Source: Pseudorasbora parva (Eukaryota > Chordata > Actinopteri > Cypriniformes > Gobionidae). Taken from it: a stretch of 64,000 nt of DNA. The stretch is taken from NCBI RefSeq assembly GCF_024679245.1, contig NC_090182.1, positions 33,751,047-33,815,046 on the forward strand. Reading direction: 5' to 3'. Numbering within the stretch: the first letter of the stretch is position 1; the number at the start of each line of letters is the position of its first letter. The notes beneath the pieces were generated by a model. It was not told the origin of the DNA. It saw only the letters and a list, made by a program, of their open reading frames with translations, and searched no databases. Below, piece after piece: positions 30,851 to 42,439 of this stretch. The position numbers and the translations under genes were made by a program.

Positions 30851-33378
30851 CGGAATTACGCATGCAAATCTTGCATGCTCATGGCATTGGCACTGCCATT
30901 GGCCGTTTTCTAGATCTCGAAGTTGATAGGCTTCTAAGCGAAACCCCCATTCTGGTTGACGCTTCTCCCTCAATCTCTCCTCTCCATCATGTGAACTGAC
31001 AGGGGAGCTTAAGCTCATTAAATATGCTATTGTATCCAATCCTAGCTGTGGGAGTTTACTTCCAAGTCTCCAGTACATCACGCCCATCAAAACCCAGCTT
31101 TTGGAAGAGAGCCTCAAAACCAGTGTAGAAAATAGCCTATTACTTATTAGTTATGATGTTTTTGGATGTAAAAACCAAACAAACTTAATTAGTTGACCTC
31201 AGTATAAAAAAACGAAAAACGGCTAGTTCATAACACCTTTAAACAGTATTTAAAACTACTTTCTTGAGTAAATTATTTGTATGCTAGCATAATTCCTTTA
31301 TATTCGCCTGTTGTGTATGCTTCAAGTATCAAAATAACATTAGGACGTTAACAACATAAAAATAAAATTAAGAAGAAAAAATAAATTACCACTATAGCCA
31401 GTAGATGGTGGAAGAGGAACACTTATTGGCTCATTAGCCATTTTTTTCTATTTTGAATTCATTTTTATAGATTATCTAATCAATATTATACCATTAAAAT
31501 ATCTATTTGTGTTACTTTATTTGTACTGGAATGTAAAATATATATAACCTGGATGCCAGCCGACCTTAGCCCCGCCCACAAATTTTTTAGGTCGGGCAGT
31601 TCGGTCTGGCCTTGCTCCATAGAGGAGTAATTATCCCAGAAACAGAAACTGTTTGGACCAATGAAATCATCAGGGTGGGCTTTAGCCGATGACGGACAGA
31701 TAATAAACAGTAACGTAATCATGCACGTCATCAAAGGGGCTTGGATTATATTTGTTTGAATCCTAAACGGAGAGCTTGCTTGTATATGCATTCACCTTCA
31801 CAATTTCTCTCAGAAATGATGATCATTTTGGGTAAGTACTCTGTGTATCATTAAATTATTTTATTTTTTTACATCACCGGCAAAGATTGTGTATTCCAGC
31901 CTGATTTCAGCACGCGTGCAGATGGGGTTGCCAAGTTTTTACAACAAAACCCACCAACTACTAGCCCTAAACAATAGCTTCTCGGGGGGTTCTCCAGGGA
32001 AAAAATGGCATTTGGGTGGTAAAATGTGTGTTATTTTGGCAAGGTTGCCTGCTAAAATTCACACTCATGGGTCTATATATCACATAATATATAACCGCGG
32101 AACTCGCTTCAACCCGCGGACATAGAAAACAACTAAAAAATAGAAAACAACATTGAAAAAATAAAAGGACTATGTCAAAGTCATTTGAATTCACCGTATT
32201 AACTGTAACAGCTGGTGCAGCTATGACCAGGAACCACAACAGTCACATCTATGACATCAATTACATTTTATTCATTGATTTTATGTCAGATGACGTCAAA
32301 TGTCAATTTCAAAATGAGTCCAGAATACAGTCCAAATGCTGATGTTGTATTATCCTTACACTTCTCTTTATGTGTTTTTGACCTACCGTAGCTTCTGTTT
32401 GTTCACCAGTCTTATGCAGCAAAAAGCATGCTTGTTTTTATTTCAATATGTGTGGCATCCAATATATTTTTTAAATAAAAATAAAAATATAAATTAAGCC
32501 AAATCACAGAAACTGCAAGAATGATTTTTAACATCAGTGTCAGGTAAGAATAATATGCGTGCATATAATTTATGGAAGTTTATTATAAACAGTCACTTTT
32601 ATAAAATCATGTGATATAATTTTTTTTTATCCATTTGAATTCTATCAATAAATAATTTGTTTAAAGACATGTCATACATGATATTTGCAAACACAGCACA
32701 TGACCTTCTTTAAAGTCCATGTTATAGAAAACAATTAAATGTATTAGGATATAATAGGTCACTTTCAATTATGTGCAAATGTATTTTTTGCAACTCAAAA
32801 TTTTGTAAGTTCAGAAGACCAGTATTTATTAAAGATATAATATATTATTTAGTTTTTTACTTATTTTTCACAATAAAGTGATAGATATTTGTGATAGCCT
32901 ATGATATGAAAGGGTTAAATTATGAAAAAACGAGACAAGGTGACACACAGACAGTGAGAGAGACCCCCTCCACAAACACACACACAAACATAGAGTGATC
33001 CTGAGAGAGGGAGAGGGAAGGGGGAGGGGAATGACAGACACAAAATCTAAACAGTGGGAGAACATTGTTTTTATTTCACTGTCTGAAAACACTGTTTTGC
33101 AATAACAACGATAGTTTTATCTTCAAAACAGTGTTCCCTAGGACATATCCAACCTGGTTACTAAATAAGGCTACACTCCCACCTTCGGGTTATTCTATAT
33201 ACCAGTAGCTCATTGTTTCTCACCTTTGTCCTTAAACAAAAGGCTTTAATCTTCTCATTTTTAAGTTACACACACTAGTTTTTTTTTAAAGACTCAAATG
33301 TGTTTTTTCTTTTGTTAGTAATGTTTTTTTATATTTATATTTTTATTAATAATTATTTGTATTTACACAATTATTTAA
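30851..33378. other. AT-rich intergenic DNA, no gene seen
   Basis: No ORF here resembles a known protein. 31550-31690 (GGATGCCAGCCGACCTTAGC...) looks like a common fish repeat. A GA-rich stretch lies near 32940-33040. The rest is low-complexity AT-rich DNA. Confidence 0.5.
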
Positions 33379-33600
33379 TGTCTCGGTTACGTATGTAGCC
33401 TTAGTTGAAGAGGGATCGAGACGCTGCGTCGAAACGCTTTGAGAACGCCTCTGCGTGATTGCGTCATGAAGCGCGTGTCGAATCAGTCCAATCTGAAGAC
33501 GGAACATCATAGGCGGGTGACATCATAGACCCGGAAACTATAAAGCACCCGTGAACACAAACAGAAACTAGCTTCGGGAAGCCTGAAGTAAGTGATCGGT
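33379..33600 (-). repeat. DIRS copy 3 right terminal repeat
   Basis: CTCGGTTACGTATGTAGCC...GAGAACGCCTCTGCGTGATT...CTATAAAGCACC matches the copy 4 repeat at 60398-60600 and, inverted, the left repeat at 53940-54113. Confidence 0.8.
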
Positions 33601-33605
33601 CTTTC

Positions 33606-33689
33606 TCCACAGGGCAGCTCTGTGGACATAGGCATCTAGTGCCCATGTCCACAGGGCAGCTCTGTGGACATAGGCATCTAGTGCCCTAA
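33606..33689. repeat. 42-bp tandem duplication in the recombinase
   Basis: Two adjacent copies of a 42-bp unit beginning TCCACAGGGCAGCTCTGTGG. The length is a multiple of three, so the frame is kept. Absent from copy 4. Confidence 0.85.
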
Positions 33690-34345
33690 CTGGGCAAAGC
33701 AGATTAAGCTTCTCTTGGTCTGACATCATGAAGGAAGGAGGACAGAAGGCCTGTAGAGTGATAGGACCCCTAGGGCCAGTAGGAACCTTAGGGATGTAAC
33801 CTGGTCTAGAATGAAGAAAAGCCTTCACAATCCCAGGTGCGAATTCTAAACATGAGGGCCCCACCGAGAGGGACTGAATGTCTCCGATTCTTTTAAGAGA
33901 TGAAATAGCCAAAAGGAAGATAGTCTTAAGTGTCAGAAATTGTCCAAAACCTCCTCTATAGGCTCGAAAGGGGCCACAGATAGGCCCTGGAGCACAGTGG
34001 CCAAATCCCAGGCCGGGACCCTCGAATGAACTACTGGCCTTAGCCTTAAGGTACCACGAAGGAAACGAGTAACTAACAGGTGTCTTCCCAAAGAAACCCC
34101 ACCCAAAGGAGTGTGGAAAGCAGCTAGGGCCACCACGTACACCTTTATTGTGGAGGGGGTCAACCATGCCGAGAACCTCTCCTGCAGGAACTCCAGCACT
34201 GTACCAACCGGGCAGTTAACTGGGTCCAACTGGCGAGCTCTGCACCAAGCAGAGAACAATCTCCACTTTAGTGCATAGAATTTCCTCTTGGATGGAGCTC
34301 TGGAGTGAAGAATGGTCTCAACGACCTCAGCTGAGAGACCTGCCT
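33606..34345 (-). pseudogene. DIRS tyrosine recombinase (copy 3), end missing
   Basis: The amino part (open from about 34410 to 33935) has RAPSKRKFYALKWRLFSAWC, WLTPSTIKVYVVALAAFHTP and SRVPAWDLATVLQGL. A one-base change near 33940 moves the reading to the frame with FLLAISSLKRIGD (catalytic Arg) and LNLLCPVRALDAYVHRAALW. A 42-bp tandem duplication (33606-33689) repeats 14 residues, ALDAYVHRAALW plus two. The H-x-x-R and Tyr regions are deleted, so the enzyme is dead. Confidence 0.8.
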
Positions 34346-35441
34346 CTATGAGCTGGGCCCCCTCAGAGGCCAAGCCCAAAGTTTCCATAACTCCGGGTGG
34401 GGATGAAGGAACACCCCACCTGCTTGAGAGAGACGGTCCCTCCTGTTCGGAATCTCCATCGGAGAGCCTTCCAGGAGGGATATCAGGTCCGAAAACCATA
34501 CTCTGGTCAGCCAGTACGGAGCCACTAGCAACAGACGGACCCGTCCTGGCGCACCCTCTCCAGAAGTCCCGGAAGCAGAGCAATCGGGGGAAAAGCGTAC
34601 ATGGGCAGCCTCGGCCACTCCTGTACCATGGCATCCAGCCCCAGTGGGGCTGGGTGCAACAGAGAGAACCACTGAGGGCAGTGAGAGTTCTCTGCCGAAG
34701 CAAACAGATGTATCTCTGCTTTTCCATACTTTCTCCACAGGAGCTCTATCACCTCAGGGTGGAGCCTCCATTCCCTGGGCCTCGGCCCCTGCCTCGACAG
34801 TATGTCTGCTTCCTGGTTCAGGACCCCCGGGATATAAACTGCCCTGATGGAACGCAGTTTCCCTTGGGCCCACAGGAGGATCTGACGTGCCAGCTTGTAC
34901 AAGGGGCGAGACCTCAGACCCCCCTGATGATTTATATAGGTGACCACCGATGTGTTGTCTGACCTGACCAATACATAGTGGCCCCTGAGGTCTGGCAGGA
35001 AGTGTTTCAAAGCCAGAAACACAGCCAGCATCTCCAGCCGATTTATGTGCCATAAGCGCTGATGTTCCTGCCATAGACCTTGGGACGAGCGACCACTCAT
35101 GGTCGCCCCCCAACCCGTGAGAGATGCATCTGCCGTTAGCGTGACACGATGAACATGAGCTCCTAACACAGGTCGCTGGGACAGAAACCGAGGATCTTTC
35201 CACATGACCAGAGCACAAAGGCATCGCCACGTGACTTTGATCGTGCGAAGCGGGTTCCCCCCTTGGTTCTGAGCCACCACTGCAATGGCCTCATGTTCAA
35301 CAGGCCAAAGGGTATCACGTTGGACGCAGCTGCCTTGAGGCCTAACAATTTCTGGAATTGTTTAACAGTGACCAATCGATCTAGCTTTGGTTCTTTCACC
35401 ACAGACAGGATCAACGTTATGCGTGTTGATGATAATTGCGC
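34346..35441 (-). pseudogene. DIRS RT end and RNase H (copy 3)
   Basis: From 35441 downward the minus strand encodes the RT end (TVKQFQKLLGLKAAASNVIP, LLNMRPLQWWL), then RNase H (LTADASLTGWGATMSG, INRLEMLAVFLALKHF, SDNTSVVTYINHQGG, YIPGVLNQEADILSRQG) and the tail HPAPLGLDAMVQEWPR. A frame change near 34560 moves the last 100 codons to another frame, ending at 34346. All RNase H acidic residues are visible. This copy keeps the 8 nt that copy 1 lost. The RT start continues at 38610 beyond the insertion. Confidence 0.82.
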
Positions 35442-35465
35442 TAGTGTTGTAGTCAAGACCACCTA

Positions 35466-35592
35466 AACCGAGACCAAGACAAGACCAAGACTTTGAAGGG
35501 CCGAGACCAAGACAAGACCAAGACTTTGAAGGGCTGAGACCGAGTCAAGACCAAGACCAAGACAGGCCGAGACCGAGTCAAGACCGAGACCA
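35466..35592. repeat. GACCAAGAC-type short tandem array
   Basis: Irregular repeats of a unit of about 33 bp containing GAGACCAAGACAAGACCAAG just inside the left end of the TAGTGTTGTAG element; a shorter related stretch (GAGACGAGACCAAGACC) lies at the right end. Confidence 0.65.
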
Positions 35593-36218
35593 ATGCATGT
35601 CCCCACACTTATGATAAAAAGTGGAATATGCATATGATTGGCACTTCTCTCGTATGTGTGGGTGTGTAAGTGTACGATGAGAGAAGTTTTGATCAAATAA
35701 TCAAAAGGCATTGCAGCTTTGTGGGAATTAATCTTTTTCTTCTATAAGTAAATAACACTTAACTTTTCGTCAATGGAAGGCACTGAAGACGACATGTCCA
35801 TATTGTTTACAGTCTGTGGACACAAACACCAAACTGACACTGAAAGAGTTTTGTGTTTTGTTTTGTGAAAAGTGCTCAATCCCATTTTAAAACTCAAAGT
35901 TCCCTAAGAATGCTAATCTGGATGAGGTATTAATCTCAGACACAGTCCATTATGTCTTAAATGAATGTGAATAACAGGAGGTGGAATATGTATCATACAG
36001 ATATGCATTAGTATTCTGCTTAAGCAAATTATTTTACATATGTACATATTTTTCATTTACAAATTGAAAATGTTATTGTGCAGCTTTATTGTGCAACAAG
36101 AAGGAAAAGAAACCCTGTACTTGCATTTTTTGATTAACTACAGTTTGATTTAACAAATATCTCACATGTGCAGGGTTTTTCCTGGGTCAAAAATGGTCTT
36201 TGGTGGTGGCCGACAGAC

Positions 36219-36220
<2 letters not shown>

Positions 36221-36312
<92 letters not shown>
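36221..36312. repeat. AC microsatellite, about 46 units
   Basis: Uninterrupted AC dinucleotide run. Confidence 0.98.
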
Positions 36313-36314
<2 letters not shown>

Positions 36315-36636
36315 TTTTTTAAAGAAAAAATGTAACGAAACAATCATTTTTTATTATCTTATGTTTATATCTCATATTATGTATGAACTCTTATCTTGAT
36401 GTTTCTTTTGTTCCAACAGGTTGAATTGTTTTGGTATATAATCATATCAATATTAGAAATAGCATTAACAGTTAACAAATAGCCACATTTTCTGCCATAT
36501 ACAATTTAATAAAATGATCAGCTAGCTAACAAACAACTTTGTTCTGTTTTCACCTCACTCCAGTCTAAAGTAAATGATTTTAGACTATTTATTTTACTAC
36601 ACATTCAACATACATAAGCTGAAATACTGTGGATAG

Positions 36637-37964
36637 TTAAAGGGATCCCATGGTGTTGAGACTTGTATGGCTTAATATAACATAAATGATGTCTCTTACT
36701 GAATTATGTAGTAGAAAACCCATGAAAGATCTACGTTATTTTAAAAATCGATTTTATATTTGGACCATGGGCGGCGCCATTTTGTTTGCGTTCTAGGTTG
36801 ATGACGTAGAGTGGTTGAACTCCTCAATCAGCTGGCATTACCCGTAGCTATTTTTACCACAACGCAACTCGAAAATTGTTTCAGAGTTAAACAAAACCAA
36901 TGAATTCCTTTGTAATTATACTTAAAACACACTCAAACATACATGTGCACACAAACTCACCTACACAAGTCACAAACAGATCGGCGGGCGCGCACACGAC
37001 AGGCTCTGTCTCAATCGAGATGTTGGGCTGCTCAGTCTCCACGACAGGGGCTGAATCTGAAATCGACCCTATACCCTTAAATAGGGCATTATTTGAAGGG
37101 ACGGACATTTGTAGTGTTGTCCGACACCATAGTGGACATGTTCGAGTGCAGTCATTCAGTCTCACGTTCCACCGCAATAACGAGTAAAGCCGATTTACAA
37201 ACAGCTGTCCGACTTCACGCACTCAAACATACATGTGCACACAAACTCTCTCTCTCACACAGACTCACACACACCCCAACAGATCGGCGCGAACACAGCA
37301 ACACACACACACACCAACAGATCGGCGCGAACACACACACAACCCAACAGATCGGCGCGAACACACACACACACACGCACGCACTGCGCGCGCATACATA
37401 ACCCTCAATCTATTCCCTGTGTATATCCTGTTCAACACATCCTGTTCCCCAGATAGACTGTTGATAGTAGATTAACTATAATGCCTAATGTGACCAGCAG
37501 AGGGAAATATCTAGGTAGGACGATGGGATAAAGTAACGTGAGGAAGAGAGGCAGGATGTTTTGGTGATGATGCATGCGATTGAGACAGAGCAGTCAGGTG
37601 TGTGTGTGCGCGCCCGCCGATCTGTTTGTGACTTGTGTAGGTGAGTTTGTGTGCACATGTATGTTTGAGTGTGTTTTAAGTACAATTACAAAGCAATTCA
37701 TTTGTTTTGTTTAACTCTGAAACAATTTTCGAGTTGCGTTGTGGTAAAAATAGCAACGGGTAACGCCAGCTGATTGAGGAGTTCAACCACTCTACGTCAT
37801 CAACCTAGAACGCAAACAAAATGGCGCCGCCCATGGTCCAAATATAAAATCGATTTTTTAAATAACGTAGATCTTTCATGGGTTTTCTACCACATAATTC
37901 AGTAAGAGACATCATTTATGTTATATTAAGCCATACAAGTCTCAACACCATGGGATCCCTTTAA
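36637..37964. mobile_element. Foldback element with 355-bp inverted ends and TTAA borders
   Basis: TTAA at 36637-36640 and 37961-37964 encloses a left arm (36641 to about 36998) and a right arm (about 37600-37960) that are inverted copies of each other with only a handful of differences. Each begins AGGGATCCCATGGTGTTGAG read inward. The centre holds a Tandem AC-rich minisatellite. It has no coding capacity; TTAA borders suggest a piggyBac- or Kolobok-type non-autonomous family. Confidence 0.82.
37250..37380. repeat. AC-rich minisatellite with CAACAGATCGGCGCGAAC units
   Basis: Three units of CAACAGATCGGCGCGAAC separated by AC runs of different lengths, in the loop of the foldback element. The GATCGGCG core also occurs at the inner end of both arms. 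Confidence 0.85.
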
Positions 37965-38609
37965 AACTAATAATTCTTACTCTCCAGTCTTGCTAAATTG
38001 GGTAAGCACACTTGTGTTCTCATTTCTGAGGTGTTTTGAGTAAATGATTAAACTGATTCATTCAGTTCATTGTTGAACAGATCAGTTCTTATTACCGTCG
38101 TTAAAATGATTCGGTTCAAATGAGTCATTTGGTCGTGAATCGGACATTAGCAGACCCGTTGTGTGTGAATCACGGCTGTCAGAACATCGCGGAAGGTTTG
38201 TCACACAGAAAACACTTCATAACTGGATAGAAATTGTTTCCTGTTTATTTAATGTATGATTTATGTCAGCTGTTTAGCTGGTCAAACGTTTTTTTGAGCG
38301 CAATTCACACCGAGCGGTACTTCAAAACAGTTGTCCGAACGCGCAACGTTCAACATGGATTCAGTTTTCTGAACTTTTGATTTAGCTTAATATGTGAAGT
38401 ATCAGAGAGAGCTTATGTGCTTATTTTGAAGACAGAGAGAGTGCGCGCAGGGTGGAGTTCTCTGCTCTTTATATGCCTTCAGCTGTGGTCTTGAGACAAA
38501 ATCCCGAGTCATCTTCGCCCGAGGCCGAGTAAAAATGTGGTCGATACCGAGACGAGACCAAGACCTTTAAAAAGTGGTCTCGAGACCGGTCTCGAGTACT
38601 ACAACACTA

Positions 38610-38992
38610 AATTGCGCCCGCATAATTATCGAATCCCATACCACGCCTAGAAAAGTGGTCCTCTGAGCTGGAGAAAGCACATTTTTCTTTGCGTTTAGCC
38701 TCAACCCCAACCTCGTCATATGTGCGAGGGCAACATCTCGATGCTGAACCGCCATATGCTCTGACTGAGCCAAAATCAACCAATCGTCGATATAGTTGAG
38801 TATGCAGATGCCAGACGCAATGGCACCAGAGCTGCATCCACACACTTCGTGAAGGTGCGGGGGGACAGTGCTAGACCGAAGGGAAGTACTCGATATTGGT
38901 ATGCCTCTCCCCTGAAGGCAAACCTCAGAAACTTCCTGTGATGTGGAAGGGATGGAAACATGGAAATAGGCGTCTTTGAGATTGTGGCAAGC
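38610..38992 (-). pseudogene. DIRS reverse transcriptase fragment (copy 3)
   Basis: The minus strand encodes NLKDAYFHVSI, EAYQYRVLPFGLALSPRTFTK, the YIDDWL active site (near 38790) and LGLRLNAKKNVLSPAQRTTFLGVVWDS, the direct continuation of 35441. A frame change lies near 38815. It is cut at 38993 by an LTR fragment; the RT fingers ahead of this point are not present. Confidence 0.82.
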
Positions 38993-39266
38993 AGCGGGGC
39001 GAGGGACCGCGAGAGCGGGCCGGTGACGAGTGGTAATGAGTACCAGCTGCACGTCACACCGGCCTCGTCTCGCGGCCAAGTGACGGGAGCATAAAGGGAG
39101 GAGCAAAGGCAGCGGAAGACGAGAGAGGACCAGGCCTGGATTTTATGTTTTTTAAGCGGAGGAGTTGTCAGCGTTCGGCGTGGGCCTGAGCCTGCTGCCG
39201 TCCGCCGTAATGGGCAGGAGCAGGGAACGTGGAGCTCGCTGCCGACTTCCCTCAATCGGAGGCCAT
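38993..39266 (+). repeat. LTR fragment, TGTGGCAAGC-type
   Basis: Begins TGTGGCAAGCAGCGGGGCGA directly after the DIRS RT. The GC-rich promoter-like sequence resembles the U3 start of the LTRs at 15214. The 3' part is replaced by a foldback arm. Identity as an LTR is inferred from its start and composition. Confidence 0.5.
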
Positions 39267-39641
39267 CTCGATTGAGACAGCGCAGTCTCTCAGGTGTGTG
39301 TACCCGCCCGCCGATCTGTTTGTGTCTTGTGTAGGTGAGTTTGAGTGTGTTTTAAGTACAATTACAAAGCAATTCATTGGTTTTGTTTAACTCTGAAACA
39401 ATTTTCGAGTTGCGTTGTGGTAAAAATAGCTACGGATAACGCCAGCTGATTGAGGAGTGCAACCACTCTACGTCATCAACCTAGAACGCAAACAAAATGG
39501 CGCCGCCCATGGTCCAAATATAAAATCGATTTTTTTAAATAATGTAGATCTTTCATGGGTTTTCTACTACATAATTCAGTAAGAGACATCATTTATGTTA
39601 TATTAAGCCATACAAGTCTCAACACCATGGGATCCCTTTAA
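39267..39641 (+). repeat. Right arm of a second foldback element
   Basis: Matches 37590-37964 closely, ending CCATGGGATCCCTTTAA. The left arm and the loop are missing. Confidence 0.85.
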
Positions 39642-39720
39642 CAACGTACACAACGCTCCAAGGTATGATACCTCTACTCTGCTTTCCAGAGATTCTACGA
39701 GAAGATGTACTGAGGTACCA

Positions 39721-40480
39721 ATGTGTAATGCTACTACTTCTCTGTGTCGAAATCCTGCGATAAGAAAGCAGAGGCTATGTAAGATCTTTCAGACTGTTAA
39801 TCATGCAAAGGTCCTATGGGACCCGAAAGTGAAACCAAGAGGACTCTTCGGTGGACATCTAAATATCAGAAGTATGGTTTCAAAGAATGAACAGTTGTCT
39901 CATTTATTATAGAACTCAAATTTGGACTTTCTCTGTATTTCGGAGACGTGGTTGCAACAGTCATCTTCTCCTAGTGTATTTATAATTCCAGGATATCAAT
40001 GTTTTAGACGGGATAGATCTTTGGGAAGGGGAGGAGGAGCATTAATATACGTTAAAGATGGCATTAAGTGTGAACGTCTTATGTTTAACTACGTTAATGA
40101 TCTGGAACTGGTGGGTTTGAAAATTGTTCTATCACCTCAAATGTCATTTATAGTTTTATGTGAATATAGACCTCCCTCAGCAAAAGATACCTTCTATGAT
40201 CAACTTACAGGAATTTTAAAAGATTGTGATCGTGGTAAAGAAATAATTATTATGGGTGATCTTAATCTGAACTGGGAAGATAAATTAAAAAGGAAAAAAA
40301 AATAAATATTGCAGATAAATTCAATTTAAGTCAATTAATTAAAGGGCCAACAAGAATTGCTAAATCCTCTAAGACACAGTTAGATTTAATATTTACCAAC
40401 AGACCCGAAAGGATAATTAAGAGTTATAATTTGATCACTGGGTTATCTGATCATAATTTAACCTTGGTTGCACGGAAATA
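39721..40480 (+). pseudogene. LINE endonuclease domain
   Basis: An APE-type endonuclease that nicks the target DNA in LINE retrotransposition. Visible blocks: GGHLNIRSM (the Asn-containing start), LDFLCISETWL (catalytic Glu), GGGALIYVKDGI, IIMGDLNLNWED (catalytic Asp and Asn), and GLSDHNLTLV (catalytic Asp-His). A TAG stop splits it near 39910 and a frame change lies near 40300. All key residues are still readable. Confidence 0.85.
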
Positions 40481-40692
40481 AACAAAAAAATAGGTTTAAA
40501 AATGATATAGTAACTTCTTCCAATGTTTTTCATTGTATACCTAAAGGAAAATTAATAGCATTTAATGAGGAAATAGCGGGTTTAAAGTGGAACGACATAT
40601 TAGCTTCTAGGGATATAGATTATGGTTGCAATACTTTTTAAAATAAAATTAATTCTGTAAGAGAGAAATTTACTATTGGAGTTAAGAAAAAA

Positions 40693-41379
40693 TTGAACCA
40701 TACGAATAATTTACCGTGGTTTAATGAGACATTATGGAAGCTGATGAAAAGTAGAGATTCAGCTTTAAAGAAAGCTATTAAGTCTGCAAGAGATATAGAT
40801 AGGCTTTGTTATAAAGGTTTGCGAAATAAAGTTATCCGAGAAATGAGAGTAGCTAAATCAAATTATTATCTTCATTTAATGAGTGAGGCAAAAGGCAATA
40901 GTAAGCTAATTTGGAAAAATGTAAACACGCTTTGTCGGAGGGAGACAACTTTTAAAGAAGATTTTAAGCTACGAGTTAAGGGAAAGACCGTTGAAGATAA
41001 TTATGCAATTGCTACTATTTTTAATAGTTTTTTTAAATTAATTCTGTTAGTGAATTAGGAAAAAAAATTGTAAAGGAGGAAATAAATATGTTTCCGAAAG
41101 ATGTTAAGAGTACAAGTTTTGATATTATTAAGACTAATGAAATGCAAGTTAACACAATTATTAGTTCATTGAAAAATTCAAAATGTAAAGATGTTCACCA
41201 ATTGGATACTATGTTTCTAAAAACTCATAAAGATATTTTAACTCCTATTATTACTCATTTAATTAATTTGTCATTTGAACATAGTGTTTTTCCCAATGCA
41301 TGGAAACAAGCTGTTGTTACTCCTATTTTTAAATCTGGAGATCATCATGAAGTTAGTAATTATAGACCGATAAGTATAT
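40693..41379 (+). pseudogene. LINE pre-RT linker and RT start
   Basis: 40693-41058 encodes the linker (PWFNETLWKLMKSRDSALKK, AKSNYYLHLMSEAKGNSK). 41088-41379 encodes the first RT blocks ([38 protein letters not shown]), where the solo LTR enters. The frame changes near 41050. Confidence 0.82.
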
Positions 41380-41750
41380 TGTCACATGCCTGTCCTGTCT
41401 TGTGTGCACATGTGGGTTTTGTCAGTATGGCCTTTGTGCTTCTGTCATTGTCTGATCCCTCCCCCTTGTTATCTGATTAGTGTTGATTTCTCCCACCTGT
41501 TCCCTCTTGATTTCTTCCCTTTATAAGCTCCTTGTGTTTGTCAGTCTGTGTTGGATCCTTGTGTAATGTCTGTGTCTTCCGTCCTCCCCGTGATTCTGTT
41601 GGTTTGTTTAAGTTTATATTTATTAGTCTATTATGTGTTTTTCCCCCTCGTGGGTTGTTGATTTGAGTTTTATGTTTTGTTTTTGTAAATAAATCCTCTT
41701 TCTCCTGCACATGAGTCCTCGCACCATTTTCCATTGTATGTGACGTGACA
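41380..41750 (+). repeat. Solo LTR, 371 bp, in the LINE RT
   Basis: TGTCACATGC...GACGTGACA with a TATA-like TTTATAAG near 41520 and an AATAAA near 41688. A perfect 5-bp duplication TATAT flanks it (41375-41379 and 41751-41755). Its length equals the Gmr1-like LTRs by coincidence; the sequence differs. Confidence 0.85.
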
Positions 41751-42439
41751 TATATTACCAGTACTCTCAAAGGTTGCAGAAAATATTGTTTTTGAACAAC
41801 TGACATCCTATCTGAAAACAGTGAAATCTGGGTTACACTGTATGCAGTTTGGTTTTAGAGCTAATTATTCTGCTGAAACAGCTACATTACATTTAATAGA
41901 GCAAATAAAATCTAAAGTTGACAAAGGGGGATTAGTTGGTGCCATATTTTTAGATCTGCGTAAAGCCTTTGATACCGTTAATCATGAAATTCTACTTTCT
42001 AAATTATCTAATTTCCACTTTTCATCTGATGCCCTAGCATGGATATCCTCGTATTTATCAAACAGAGAACAATGTGTAAAAATTAAAGGGGTTAAGTCTA
42101 GTAATTTGCATTATACAATCGGTGTACCCCAAGGATCAGTGTTAGTCCCCTTATTATTCAGTCTTTATGTAAATGATCTCCCGCTTCAATGTAATGGGAT
42201 ACAAGTGCAAATCTATGCTGATGACACTGTTATTTTTACGCATGCAAAAAACACAGAGCTAGCAGCTAAAAAGCTGCATGTTGCCATGGAACGAATTACA
42301 CATTGGCTGGAGAATTCATGTTTGACCTTGAATATTGGTAAAACTAAAGGAATGTTTTTTTTCAAAAACAAAGGTTCAAACACCAGTGGATATTTGTATA
42401 AATGGTGAAAAGATAGAATTAGTCAATGAGTTTAATTAT
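41751..42439 (+). pseudogene. LINE reverse transcriptase core
   Basis: Follows the solo LTR: QFGFRANYSAETATLHL, IFLDLRKAFDTVNHEILL (catalytic Asp), GVPQGSVLVPLLFSLYVNDL and YADDTVIFT (active site, near 42215), then HWLENSCLTLNIGKTK. A frame change near 42345 in a T run leads to the IELVNEFNY segment, which is split by the retroposon at 42440. Confidence 0.88.

Larger units (their letters stand above)
35442..38609. mobile_element. TAGTGTTGTAG-ended element with 8-bp TSD
   Basis: Ends are an 11-bp perfect inverted repeat TAGTGTTGTAG...CTACAACACTA. AATTGCGC is duplicated on both sides (35434-35441 and 38610-38617), and removing the segment rejoins the DIRS RT frame. An 8-bp duplication suggests the hAT or P superfamily, but the ends are not the usual hAT CAGTG. 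No transposase. Inside are a GACCAAGAC array, an AC microsatellite and a long foldback. Confidence 0.8.

Noticed and set aside
36134..36399. ORFs on both strands coding repeated CV or TH residues
   Set aside because: They are translations of the AC microsatellite; no flanking domain supports a protein.
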